DNA from: JAXGXT01 sp040772665
Lineage (GTDB): Bacteria > Bacillota > Clostridia > Lachnospirales > Anaerotignaceae
Length of the DNA stretch: 64,000 bases
Direction of reading: 5' to 3'
Assembly: GCA_040772665.1 (NCBI GenBank)
Contig: JAXGXT010000002.1
Coordinates: 248,001 to 312,000 of the forward strand
Positions 18,168-26,109 of this stretch are shown here, piece after piece. Within the stretch, counting starts at the first letter, position 1, and every line of letters starts with the position of its first letter. A program made the translations under genes and the position numbers. The notes under the pieces were generated by a model. It did not search any database. It had not been told where the DNA came from and worked only from the letters and a program-made list of their open reading frames with translations.

Positions 18168-19331
18168 ATGGCAGAAAAGAAAGGCTCTAAAAAAAGTGTA
18201 GAGATTAAATATGCAACTAAAGAAGAGGCTCTTGCGGCTACTCTTGCCAATATAGATAAAAAATTTGGTGAAGGTTCAGTTATGAGGCTTGGTGAAGAAA
18301 AATGTAAAATTGAGGTGGCTGTAACACCCACAGGTTCATTAAGTCTTGACCTTGCTCTTGGCGCAGGCGGAATTCCCAAGGGCAGAATAATAGAAATTTA
18401 TGGCCCTGAATCTTCGGGAAAAACAACCCTTGCTCTTCATATGGTTGCCGAGGTACAAAAAAAAGGCGGAATTGCAGGTTTTATTGATGCAGAGCATGCC
18501 CTTGACCCTGTTTATGCAAAAAACTTAGGTGTTGATACAAACAACCTTTATATTTCACAGCCAAACGACGGGGAAGAAGCTTTAGAGATTACAGAAGCAA
18601 TGGTTCGTTCGGGAGCCATTGATATAATTGTTGTTGACTCTGTTGCCGCACTTGTTCCAAAAAGTGAAATTGAGGGTGAAATGGGTACTTCCCATGTGGG
18701 GCTGCAAGCAAGACTTATGAGCCAGGCTTTAAGAAAACTTACAGGACATATAGGTAAAACAAACTGCACAGTTATATTTATAAACCAGCTTCGTGAAAAA
18801 ATAGGTGTTATGTATGGAAGTCCTGAAACCACAACAGGCGGACGTGCTCTTAAGTTTTATGCATCTGTAAGAATTGATATAAGAAAAGCAGATGTAATCA
18901 AGCAGGGCGAAGAAATGGTTGGAAACAGGGTTAAAGTTAAGATTGCTAAAAATAAAATTGCACCTCCTTTTAAGGTTGTTGAATTTGACATAATGTATGG
19001 TAAGGGAATTTCAAAAGAGGGCGATGTTTTAGACCTTGCGGCTAAGGTTGATATAATTAAAAAAAGCGGTTCTTGGTTTAGTTATGGAGAAACAAGATTA
19101 GGACAGGGAAGGGAAAATGCTAAAACATTTCTTAAAGAAAACCCTGACATAATGGCAGAGGTGGAAACGGGAGTAAGAAAGAAATTTGGTTTTGATGAAA
19201 CAGGCAAGAAAATAGAATGTGAAAGTGCAAATGTTTTTAAATCGGAAGCCGATGATGAAATAGATACTGAAATGGACGGATTTGAAGAAGAAAAGTCGGC
19301 AAAGGAACTTTTGATGGAGCAAGACAGCTAA
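18168..19331 (+). CDS. recA: Recombinase RecA
   Basis: A strand-exchange ATPase and co-protease for LexA self-cleavage. The 387 residues include Walker A GPESSGKT, VDSVAALVPKSEI, loop L1 (GEMGTSHVGLQARLMSQALR), and INQLREKIG with a GGRALKFYASVR end to the core. The acidic C-terminal tail (DDEIDTEMDGFEEEK) is long. The start is the ATG at 18168, which lies 7 nt after GGAG; a TTG 18 nt upstream lacks a ribosome site. Transcription from an SOS-controlled promoter is expected (box at 18130). recX follows after a strong terminator. Confidence 0.98.
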   Translation: MAEKKGSKKSVEIKYATKEEALAATLANIDKKFGEGSVMRLGEEKCKIEVAVTPTGSLSLDLALGAGGIPKGRIIEIYGPESSGKTTLALHMVAEVQKKGGIAGFIDAEHALDPVYAKNLGVDTNNLYISQPNDGEEALEITEAMVRSGAIDIIVVDSVAALVPKSEIEGEMGTSHVGLQARLMSQALRKLTGHIGKTNCTVIFINQLREKIGVMYGSPETTTGGRALKFYASVRIDIRKADVIKQGEEMVGNRVKVKIAKNKIAPPFKVVEFDIMYGKGISKEGDVLDLAAKVDIIKKSGSWFSYGETRLGQGRENAKTFLKENPDIMAEVETGVRKKFGFDETGKKIECESANVFKSEADDEIDTEMDGFEEEKSAKELLMEQDS

Positions 19332-19351
19332 GCAGTTAGAAGAAAAATATT

Positions 19352-19391
19352 AAAAGTCAGCGTTTTAGCAGTTTAAAATGCTGGCTTTTTT
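19352..19391 (+). terminator. Intrinsic terminator of recA
   Basis: AAAAGTCAGCGTTTTA (19352-19367) pairs over 16 positions with TAAAATGCTGGCTTTT (19374-19389), followed by T residues. It sits between recA and recX, so recX would depend on read-through or a promoter of its own. Confidence 0.85.
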
Positions 19392-19424
19392 ATAAATTCC
19401 TAAATATTTTCAAAGGAGATAAAT

Positions 19425-20069
19425 ATGTTAGTTACAGGGGTTGAGCAGCAAAGGAAAAATAAGGAAAGATACAGTGTTTTTATAGACGGAGAATTTGCCT
19501 TTGGGCTTATAAAAGAAGATATAGAGTTTTTTAAAATTAAAGAGGGAAAAGAAATTGAAAAGGAAAAACTTGATTATATAAAAGAAACAGTTTTATATTT
19601 AAAGGCACAAGACCGTGCACTTAATTACCTTTCCTATAAAAAAAGAACAGAAAAAGAAATAATAAAAAAACTTGAAGAGCAAGAATATGACGAAGAAGTA
19701 ATAGAAAAAGTAATGGAGTTTTTAAAAAAATATAACTATGTTAACGATCTGGAGTATGCCCAAAGCTTTATAAGACAATCTCAAGGCATTAACCCCAAAG
19801 GAAGGTTTGAAATATATAGAAAGTTAAGGGAATTAGGAGTAGGAAAACATATTGTTGATGAAGCCTTAGAAAACGAAGAATATGACGAGTTTGAGGGGGT
19901 TGAAAAGCTTTTAATAAAAAAGCTTGGAGAAAGACGTGTTGTGGATATTAAAGAAAAGAAAAAACTCCATGATTTTCTAACAAGAAGAGGATATTCTTAT
20001 GGTATAATAAAAGAAGTGTTTAACCATCTTCAAATTAAAACAGAAAAAGAAGATAATTTTTTTGAATGA
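19425..20069 (+). CDS. recX: Regulatory protein RecX
   Basis: RecX binds RecA filaments and modulates their activity. The 214 residues are built of three-helix repeats (RALNYLSYKKRTEKEIIKKL; DDLEYAQSF-like NDLEYAQSFIRQSQ; KKLHDFLTRRGYSYGIIKEV), the pattern of this family, with a longer N-terminal beta-rich extension as usual in Firmicutes. The ATG follows AAAGGAGAT. It is separated from recA by a terminator and followed after 26 bp by a large TPR gene on the same strand. Confidence 0.9.
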   Translation: MLVTGVEQQRKNKERYSVFIDGEFAFGLIKEDIEFFKIKEGKEIEKEKLDYIKETVLYLKAQDRALNYLSYKKRTEKEIIKKLEEQEYDEEVIEKVMEFLKKYNYVNDLEYAQSFIRQSQGINPKGRFEIYRKLRELGVGKHIVDEALENEEYDEFEGVEKLLIKKLGERRVVDIKEKKKLHDFLTRRGYSYGIIKEVFNHLQIKTEKEDNFFE

Positions 20070-20095
20070 TTATGTAATTAAGGAGGTATGATTTA

Positions 20096-22786
20096 GTGTC
20101 GTACTATGTGGGAGATATTGTGAGGCTTAGAAATAAATTTTTTGAGGCCTACAACAGCGGTGAGTATACAGATGCCATTAAATACGGCAGTGATATTATA
20201 AAGCTTTATGAAAACAATAATGACATTATGAACCTTGCATATGCCAATGACCTTAACAACATGGCAATTGTTTACGGGGATTTAATGGCACATGAAAAGT
20301 CAATTAAGCTTTATAAGCAGGCGGCAGAAATTAAGAATAAGGTTTTGGGTGAAGGCAGTTTAAGCTATGCTGATACTCTTGGCAACCTTGCCGTTTCATT
20401 AAGCCTTGACGGAAGATATGCAGATGCTTTGCCCTTACATAAAAAAGTTCTTAAAATCAGGGAAAGTCATCTTGATATGAACCATAAAGACTGCATAACT
20501 TCTCTTTTTAACCTTGCCAGTGCTTATGAAGATTTAAAAAAACATGATAGAGCCTTATCGTGCTTTGAGGCGGCATTAAAAAGGGCAGATAACTGTAAAG
20601 ATATTCAAAAGAAAGATTATGCAGACATATTATGCGGCTATGCCCGTGTTCTTGCTAAAAAAGGGAGATATAAAAAATCCATCTCAAGCTTTTGTAAAAC
20701 AGTGGAAATTCTTAAAACAGAAGAAGGAGAAGGAAACTTTTATTATCTTTCCACTCTTCTTGAAGCGGCTCATGTTTGTGAAAAGGCAAAGCTTTACGAT
20801 CAGGCAATAGTCTATTTTAAAAGAGCAATAGAAAGCAGAAAAAATATTTTTGAAAAAACTCATCTTGACTATATAACAAGCCTTAATTTTCTTGCCCAGG
20901 CTTTTATAAAAAAAGGTGATTTTGACAGAGCCATAGAAACTCACAGCGAGGTACGTTCTCTTTTAAGACAGCTTGTTGGAGAAGAACATCAATTTTATGC
21001 TGATTGTATGAACAACCTTGGTGTGGATTATCTTAAAAAGGGTGATTATGAAAATGCTATGAAATATTTAGAAGAAACCCTTGTTTTAAAAGAAAAAATA
21101 GGCGGAAGAAAGCATTTAAGCTATACAATTACCCTTGAAAGCATGGGCCATGTTTACAAAGGTCTTAAGGATTTTGAAGAAGCTTTTGAAAAATACAGTG
21201 AGGCAAGGATTATAAGAAAACAAATTTCAGGAGAAGAAAATCTTCTTTACATAGAGTCATATATGAACATAGGGAAGCTTTTTCTTGATGAGAACAGACC
21301 GGAAAAAGCGAAAGAATATTTTGAAGAGGCAAAAAGATTAAGAAAAAACCTTGAAAAATATGAAGATATGGGCATGGTTATAAATCTTCAGTATCTTGCA
21401 CACACAAGCGATATTTTAGGTGACGGCGATGAGGCGTTAGATTTTTTGGAAGAAAGCCTAAGCATCAGAAAAGCTGTTTATGAAAGAAATCATCCACGTT
21501 ATGCAAGAGGGCTTTACCATGTTGGCGTAATGGAAGTTAAGTGGGGAAAGCTGGAAAGTGCAGTTAACAACCTTGAATTTGCTCTTGAAATTCAGCTTGA
21601 TACTTTAGGTGAAATAAGCCCTGATTATAAGGATACGGCAAAAGAACTGGTTAAAGCAAGATCAATGCTTTGCCGACACTATTTTGAAGCAGGCTTATAC
21701 GAAAGCTCTGTTGAACAATTTGAAAAAGGTTTAGAAATTTTCAGAGGGAAATGTCTTAAATCAAGAAACGAATATATTCTTAAAAATATATATACATATG
21801 CAAAAGGCGGGAAATTAAAAGAAGCTGAGGAACTTTTAAAAGAAACCATAAAAAATATTATAACATATTTAGGCAGTGAAAATCTTGAATATGCTGATTG
21901 CCTTAAAGCAAAGGGCAAGCTTGAAATAGCAAAGGGCGAGTTTCAAGAAGGGGAGAAGTTTTTTAAAAGTGCACTGGAAACAGAGGAGAAGATTATTGGA
22001 AACAGAAGCCGCTCTTTAGAAGAAATCCATGTTTTTTTAGGAGAAAGTTACTTTCTTAGAGGTGAAACAGACAAGGCGATTTTCAATTATAATTTAGCTA
22101 TTAAAAATGAAAAAAGTGAATTTTTTTCAAGAGCATTGTCAGGGATGGGTGTTTGCTTTTTGGAGAAAAAGGAATATCAGGATGCTTATGACTATTTTCA
22201 AAAAGCCTTAAAAATTATGGAAAAAAATAAAAAAACAGAAAATATGGATTTTGCAATGATTACAAAATGTCTTTTTGTTATATACGAAAAAGAAAAAAAC
22301 TATGAAAAAGCCGCTGAAAATCTTGAAAAAAATATTTTAGCCAGACGGGCTATGAATCTTGTTTCAGATAAAAGTTTTTGTGATGATTTAATAAGCCTTG
22401 GAATATTAAACAAAAAAATAGGCAAAAAGGAAAGGGCAAGTGAAAATTTAAGTGAGGCCGCTTCAATTATAAATAAAAAAGAAGGGGACACAAAAAGATT
22501 TGCCGATATTATCATAAAAACTGCTAAAATAAATATAGAAAGAAAAAAGTTTGATATTGCTGAAATTCTTTACACAAAAGCCGCAGAAATTTATGCAAAA
22601 ATTTATGAAGTAAACAGCGACGAGTATGGAAATATTATTTATGATATGGCAAAAATGTATGTAAAAGCAAAAGAAAACGATAAAGCTTACGAGTGTTTTA
22701 TTATTCTTAAGGAAATTTCGAGAAAAAATGATAAAAGTAAATTTAATGACAGTAAATATTTTAAATTATGGAAAGAAAATCGTTGA
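20096..22786 (+). CDS. Large TPR-repeat protein (896 aa)
   Basis: The protein consists almost entirely of tetratricopeptide repeats of the 42-residue kinesin-light-chain type (for example YADTLGNLAVSLSLDGRYAD, FYADCMNNLGVDYLKKGDYE, HPRYARGLYHVGVMEVKWGK). No enzymatic domain, signal peptide or membrane helix is visible, so it is probably a cytosolic scaffold or adaptor; its partner is unknown. It starts with GTG behind AAGGAGG (20080-20086), 26 bp after recX, so the two are likely co-transcribed. A strong terminator follows at 22848. The C-terminal third is richer in Lys and less regular. Confidence 0.85.
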   Translation: MSYYVGDIVRLRNKFFEAYNSGEYTDAIKYGSDIIKLYENNNDIMNLAYANDLNNMAIVYGDLMAHEKSIKLYKQAAEIKNKVLGEGSLSYADTLGNLAVSLSLDGRYADALPLHKKVLKIRESHLDMNHKDCITSLFNLASAYEDLKKHDRALSCFEAALKRADNCKDIQKKDYADILCGYARVLAKKGRYKKSISSFCKTVEILKTEEGEGNFYYLSTLLEAAHVCEKAKLYDQAIVYFKRAIESRKNIFEKTHLDYITSLNFLAQAFIKKGDFDRAIETHSEVRSLLRQLVGEEHQFYADCMNNLGVDYLKKGDYENAMKYLEETLVLKEKIGGRKHLSYTITLESMGHVYKGLKDFEEAFEKYSEARIIRKQISGEENLLYIESYMNIGKLFLDENRPEKAKEYFEEAKRLRKNLEKYEDMGMVINLQYLAHTSDILGDGDEALDFLEESLSIRKAVYERNHPRYARGLYHVGVMEVKWGKLESAVNNLEFALEIQLDTLGEISPDYKDTAKELVKARSMLCRHYFEAGLYESSVEQFEKGLEIFRGKCLKSRNEYILKNIYTYAKGGKLKEAEELLKETIKNIITYLGSENLEYADCLKAKGKLEIAKGEFQEGEKFFKSALETEEKIIGNRSRSLEEIHVFLGESYFLRGETDKAIFNYNLAIKNEKSEFFSRALSGMGVCFLEKKEYQDAYDYFQKALKIMEKNKKTENMDFAMITKCLFVIYEKEKNYEKAAENLEKNILARRAMNLVSDKSFCDDLISLGILNKKIGKKERASENLSEAASIINKKEGDTKRFADIIIKTAKINIERKKFDIAEILYTKAAEIYAKIYEVNSDEYGNIIYDMAKMYVKAKENDKAYECFIILKEISRKNDKSKFNDSKYFKLWKENR

Positions 22787-22847
22787 TTAACAGCATAAAG
22801 TTAACTAACCCACTGAATTTTTAAAAAAGCCAGTTGGAGCTTTGTTT

Positions 22848-22874
22848 AAAACCGCATGAGAATGCGGTTTTTTC
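22848..22874 (+). terminator. Intrinsic terminator of the recX-TPR unit
   Basis: AAAACCGCAT, loop GAGA, ATGCGGTTTT, then TTTC: a perfect 10-bp stem. Confidence 0.85.
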
Positions 22875-22970
22875 TTTGCATAATTTATTAAAAAAGCGTT
22901 ATTCATAACGTTTTATAAAATTTTGTGTATAGAATTTTTTAATGTTTGTATATTAAAATTTGTAATTTGT

Positions 22971-23000
22971 TTGAAAATTTAGCCAACATTATGTTATAAT
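22971..23000 (+). promoter_or_regulatory. Promoter of the GNAT gene
   Basis: TTGAAA (22971-22976), an 18-bp spacer and a perfect TATAAT (22995-23000), 57 bp before the start codon. Confidence 0.6.
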
Positions 23001-23057
23001 TAAAAAAATCTATACAAATTTATTAGTTAAATTAAAATATATATAGGAGGTTTTTAG

Positions 23058-23327
23058 ATGTTTGAAATTATAAAAGAGAACAAGAGGTTTTATATAGGTA
23101 CTATAGATAAAGCATTGGCAGAAATAATATTTACATTGTCAGACGATAACGTAATTAAAATTGAGCACACATATGTATATGATGAATTAAACGGCAAAGG
23201 AGTAGGCAAACTGCTTTTGAAAGAGCTTATTGATTGGGCAAGAGAAGAAAACAAGAAAATCATTCCCGTATGCCCTTATGCCAAAGCGCAGATGGAAAAA
23301 AATGAAGAATATCACGATATGATATAA
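23058..23327 (+). CDS. Small GNAT-family N-acetyltransferase (YjdJ type)
   Basis: The 89 residues match the short COG2388 type of acetyltransferase. Strands EIIFTLSDDNVIKIEHTYVYDELNGKG are followed by the acetyl-CoA loop GKGVGKLLLKELIDWARE and then IIPVCPYAKAQME, where the cysteine of VCPYA is typical. The substrate is unknown. The ATG follows AGGAGG. It is monocistronic: own promoter at 22971, and a hairpin repeat starts 4 bp after its stop codon and may act as terminator. Confidence 0.85.
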   Translation: MFEIIKENKRFYIGTIDKALAEIIFTLSDDNVIKIEHTYVYDELNGKGVGKLLLKELIDWAREENKKIIPVCPYAKAQMEKNEEYHDMI

Positions 23328-23330
23328 TAA

Positions 23331-23398
23331 CCACAAACTTTGTTTGTGGAAGAGCCTGATGGCTTTGCCGCCGCTTTCTTTTGTCTTTATGATATATT
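23331..23398 (+). repeat. Hairpin repeat, copy 4 (isolated)
   Basis: Hairpin 1 is CCACAAAC-TTT-GTTTGTGG (23331-23349) and hairpin 2 is AGAGCC-TGAT-GGCTTT (23351-23366). GCCGCCGCTTTCTTTTG and TTTATGATATATT follow. Architecture and core bases are the same as in the block at 11920-12147. Confidence 0.7.
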
Positions 23399-23525
23399 AA
23401 TTTATAATTAATATATTTGGATTAAGACAAACCTTAGCTTTCTAAAATCTTCCTATTTTTTAAAAGTGGGTTTATAAAAGAAAGTGATGAAAGAAAACTC
23501 CGGATTTTAATTTTTTCCATATTTT

Positions 23526-23541
23526 TGTAACCTTTGTTACA
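23526..23541. promoter_or_regulatory. Crp/Fnr-type operator before the DUF438 gene
   Basis: A perfect dyad TGTAAC-CTTT-GTTACA, centred 29.5 bp before the first base of the -10 box, i.e. at about -41.5. This is the class II activator position. The half-sites resemble the GTAAC-N4-GTTAC motif that I recall being described for clostridial HcpR-type regulators. Confidence 0.65.
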
Positions 23542-23562
23542 TACTTATTTATAAATAAGAAA

Positions 23563-23568
23563 TATAAT
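23563..23568 (+). promoter_or_regulatory. -10 box of the DUF438 gene
   Basis: TATAAT without a good -35 hexamer; the dyad at 23526-23541 occupies that place. Confidence 0.55.
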
Positions 23569-23647
23569 TATTATGAGTATAAGCTCATTTAAAAGGGGAT
23601 AATTTTATATTGAAATTGTAAAATTTTAAAACAAAGGAGGAATTGTA

Positions 23648-24847
23648 ATGAGTGCAGAAATAAACAACAGAGAATATCGTCAGCAGGTACTTAAGGACCT
23701 TATTTCTCAGCTTCATGACGGAGAAAGTCTTGAAAAGGTTAAAGAAAAATTTGCCGAAGTGTTTGGAAATGTTTCGGCAGAAGAAATTGCACAGGCGGAG
23801 CAAGCTATTATTTCGGAGGGCTTGCCGGTTGCCGAAGTTCAGCGTCTTTGTGATGTTCATGCCGCTGTTTTTAAAGGCTCAATTGACGAAATTCATTCAT
23901 CTGATGACCTTTCCTTAACTCCTGGGCACCCTGCTCATACATTAAAACAAGAAAATAGGGAAATAGAAAAACTTATTAAAAGTATACAAAAAAACTTGGG
24001 AACACTTCCAAACACAGCCGCAAATGAAAGCATAAAAGAAGAGCTTAATAAGCTTTCTGAAATAAGCATTCATTATGTAAAAAAGGAAAATCTGCTGTTT
24101 CCTTACCTTGAAAAGTATGGAATAACTGCTCATCCAAAGGTAATGTGGGGTGTTGACGATGAAATTCGTGAAGAACTTAAACATATTAATTCCAAGCTTC
24201 AAAGGGAAGATGTTATAAAATCAGCATCAGAGATTTCCACTCTTTTAACAAAAATAGAAGATATGATTTTTAAGGAAGAAAATATTCTTCTGCCAATGCT
24301 CATAGAAAATTTAGCACTGGATGAATGGAGAGTAATTTCAGAAGAAAGCGAAGAGCTTGGTTATTGTCTTATTGAAAGTGTTCCAAAATGGAACCCTAAT
24401 AAAAACAATGATTCTAAAACTGAGATACAAGCTTCTGAAAATGAAATAATACTTCCCACAGGTTTTCTCAAAAAAGAAGAGCTTATAAAAATTCTTGACA
24501 CTTTGCCTATGGATATAACATTTGTTGATAAAAATGATACGGTTAAATATTTCTCACAAGGGGCAGAAAGAATATTTCCAAGAACTAAATCTGTAATAGG
24601 GCGTAATGTATCAAACTGTCATCCCCCTGCAAGTGTTCATATAGTGGAAAAAATAGTTGAAGATTTTAAAGCAGGAGTAAAAGACAGTGAAGATTTCTGG
24701 ATTAAGATGGGAGATAAGTACATTTTAATCAGGTATTTTGCAATGCGTGATGAAAACAATGAGTTTTTAGGAGTTTTAGAGGTTACTCAAAACATAAAAC
24801 CTATACAGGAAATACAAGGAGAAAAACGTCTTGTTACAAATGATTGA
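23648..24847 (+). CDS. DUF438 / hemerythrin-like / PAS protein
   Basis: The 399 residues comprise an N-terminal DUF438 (about 1-95; EYRQQVLKDLISQLHDGESL), a hemerythrin-type HHE four-helix domain (about 98-235), and a C-terminal PAS domain (about 275-390). The HHE domain contains PGHPAHTLKQENREIEKL, HYVKKENLLFPYLEKYG and EENILLPMLIENL, with the expected His and Glu positions for a di-iron site. The PAS domain contains FVDKNDTVKYFSQGAERIF and GRNVSNCHPP. Proteins of this build are thought to sense or handle oxygen or nitric oxide; no output domain is present. The Crp/Fnr dyad and -10 box upstream support an anaerobic or nitrosative-stress role. ATG follows AAAGGAGG. Confidence 0.88.
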   Translation: MSAEINNREYRQQVLKDLISQLHDGESLEKVKEKFAEVFGNVSAEEIAQAEQAIISEGLPVAEVQRLCDVHAAVFKGSIDEIHSSDDLSLTPGHPAHTLKQENREIEKLIKSIQKNLGTLPNTAANESIKEELNKLSEISIHYVKKENLLFPYLEKYGITAHPKVMWGVDDEIREELKHINSKLQREDVIKSASEISTLLTKIEDMIFKEENILLPMLIENLALDEWRVISEESEELGYCLIESVPKWNPNKNNDSKTEIQASENEIILPTGFLKKEELIKILDTLPMDITFVDKNDTVKYFSQGAERIFPRTKSVIGRNVSNCHPPASVHIVEKIVEDFKAGVKDSEDFWIKMGDKYILIRYFAMRDENNEFLGVLEVTQNIKPIQEIQGEKRLVTND

Positions 24848-24893
24848 TGAAATTTAATTTCAACATTATTAGAGATGTTACAGTATAAAAGTC

Positions 24894-24930
24894 AAAGCCC
24901 AAGGTCTAAATGCAGACATTGGGCTTTTCT
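24894..24930. terminator. Terminator between convergent genes
   Basis: AAAGCCCAAGGTCT (24894-24907) pairs at 13 of 14 positions with AGACATTGGGCTTT (24914-24927), then TTCT. Confidence 0.8.
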
Positions 24931-24958
24931 TAAATTTTAAAAAATGAAATAAAAACTT

Positions 24959-25975
24959 TTATTTAACTGTTTCAATTGCTTTTTCGGCAAATTCCGTTAA
25001 AATAAAACCATCAAAAGGCACACGTTTTTCAAGTTCTCCTCCGCTTTCCATAATATCTTGTATAAGTTCAAAGCCATCTTTATCAAAATCAGGTGTGGAT
25101 TTCCAAGTGTTTTGCGTTTTATATCTATCGATTATCCTTGAAAGCATTTCTATATTACTTTCCTCAAAATAAGGAAGACAGGCTTCTGCTATTTCTTTTG
25201 AAGAATGGGTTTCAACCCACTTTTGTCCTTTGTAAATTGCGTTTGTAAATTTTTGAATTATTTCAGGGTTTTCTTCAATATATTTTCCTGTTGCCATATA
25301 AACTGTGTATGGTATATATCCCGTGGCTTCACCAAGAGATGCAACTATATATCCGTTTCCCCCATCCTCAAGGGTGGTTGCAACCGGCTCAAACTCTGCT
25401 GTATAATCCCCCACGTTTGCCACAAAAGCACTGCTTGTTGAGGTAAAGGCAATATTATTTATAATTTCTAAATCTACTCCTTCCTCTAAACCGCTTTGTT
25501 TTATTGCATATTCAAGAACAAGCTGAGGCATTCCGCCTTTTCTTCCGCCTATAACAGATTTACCTTTTAACTTATCCCAAGTGAAATTTTTGTCTTCTTC
25601 TCTTGACACAAGAAAGTTTCCTGCTCTTTGTGTTAGTTGAGCAAAGGGCTTAACGTCTTTTCCTCCCTCGTTATAAACATAAAAGCCTGCCTCTGTTCCT
25701 AAAAGAGCAACCTCTGCTGAACCTGAAAGAAGTGCCGTCATGGATTTATCGGCACCTTGACCTACGTCCAAAGTGATTTTAAGACCTTCCTCTTCAAAAA
25801 AACCTTTTTCCAAAGCAACATATTGTGGTGCATAAAAAATAGAGTGAACAACCTCATTTAAACGCAAATCCACAAGCTCTGCTGTTTTATCCTCCTTTTT
25901 GCATCCTGTAAAAGAAACAGAAGCTACAAGCAAGACAGAAGTTAATGTACATAAAAGTGTTTTAATTTTTTTCAT
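24959..25975 (-). CDS. NMT1/ThiY-type substrate-binding lipoprotein of an ABC transporter
   Basis: The 338 residues begin with a lipoprotein signal ending in SFTGC (Cys25). The mature part is a periplasmic-binding-protein fold of the NMT1/SsuA/ThiY class (NEVVHSIFYAPQYVALEKGF; GQGADKSMTALLSGSAEVAL; GGRKGGMPQLVLEYA). Such proteins bind aliphatic sulfonates, nitrate or pyrimidine precursors of thiamine; the ligand cannot be told here. ATPase and permease genes, normally adjacent, are absent on both sides, and no TPP riboswitch is visible upstream. It is monocistronic and convergent with the DUF438 gene. ATG follows GGGAGG. Confidence 0.88.
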   Translation of the reverse strand: MKKIKTLLCTLTSVLLVASVSFTGCKKEDKTAELVDLRLNEVVHSIFYAPQYVALEKGFFEEEGLKITLDVGQGADKSMTALLSGSAEVALLGTEAGFYVYNEGGKDVKPFAQLTQRAGNFLVSREEDKNFTWDKLKGKSVIGGRKGGMPQLVLEYAIKQSGLEEGVDLEIINNIAFTSTSSAFVANVGDYTAEFEPVATTLEDGGNGYIVASLGEATGYIPYTVYMATGKYIEENPEIIQKFTNAIYKGQKWVETHSSKEIAEACLPYFEESNIEMLSRIIDRYKTQNTWKSTPDFDKDGFELIQDIMESGGELEKRVPFDGFILTEFAEKAIETVK

Positions 25976-26109
25976 AATTTGCCTCCCGAAAATTTTAATA
26001 TACTATATTCCCTACTGTATGTTTGGGTGATAAAAAAATCTGTAGTTTTATTTTAAAATGGTGTATAATAGAAAGAATATGATTGGAAAAAACATCGGAG
26101 GTTTAATAT

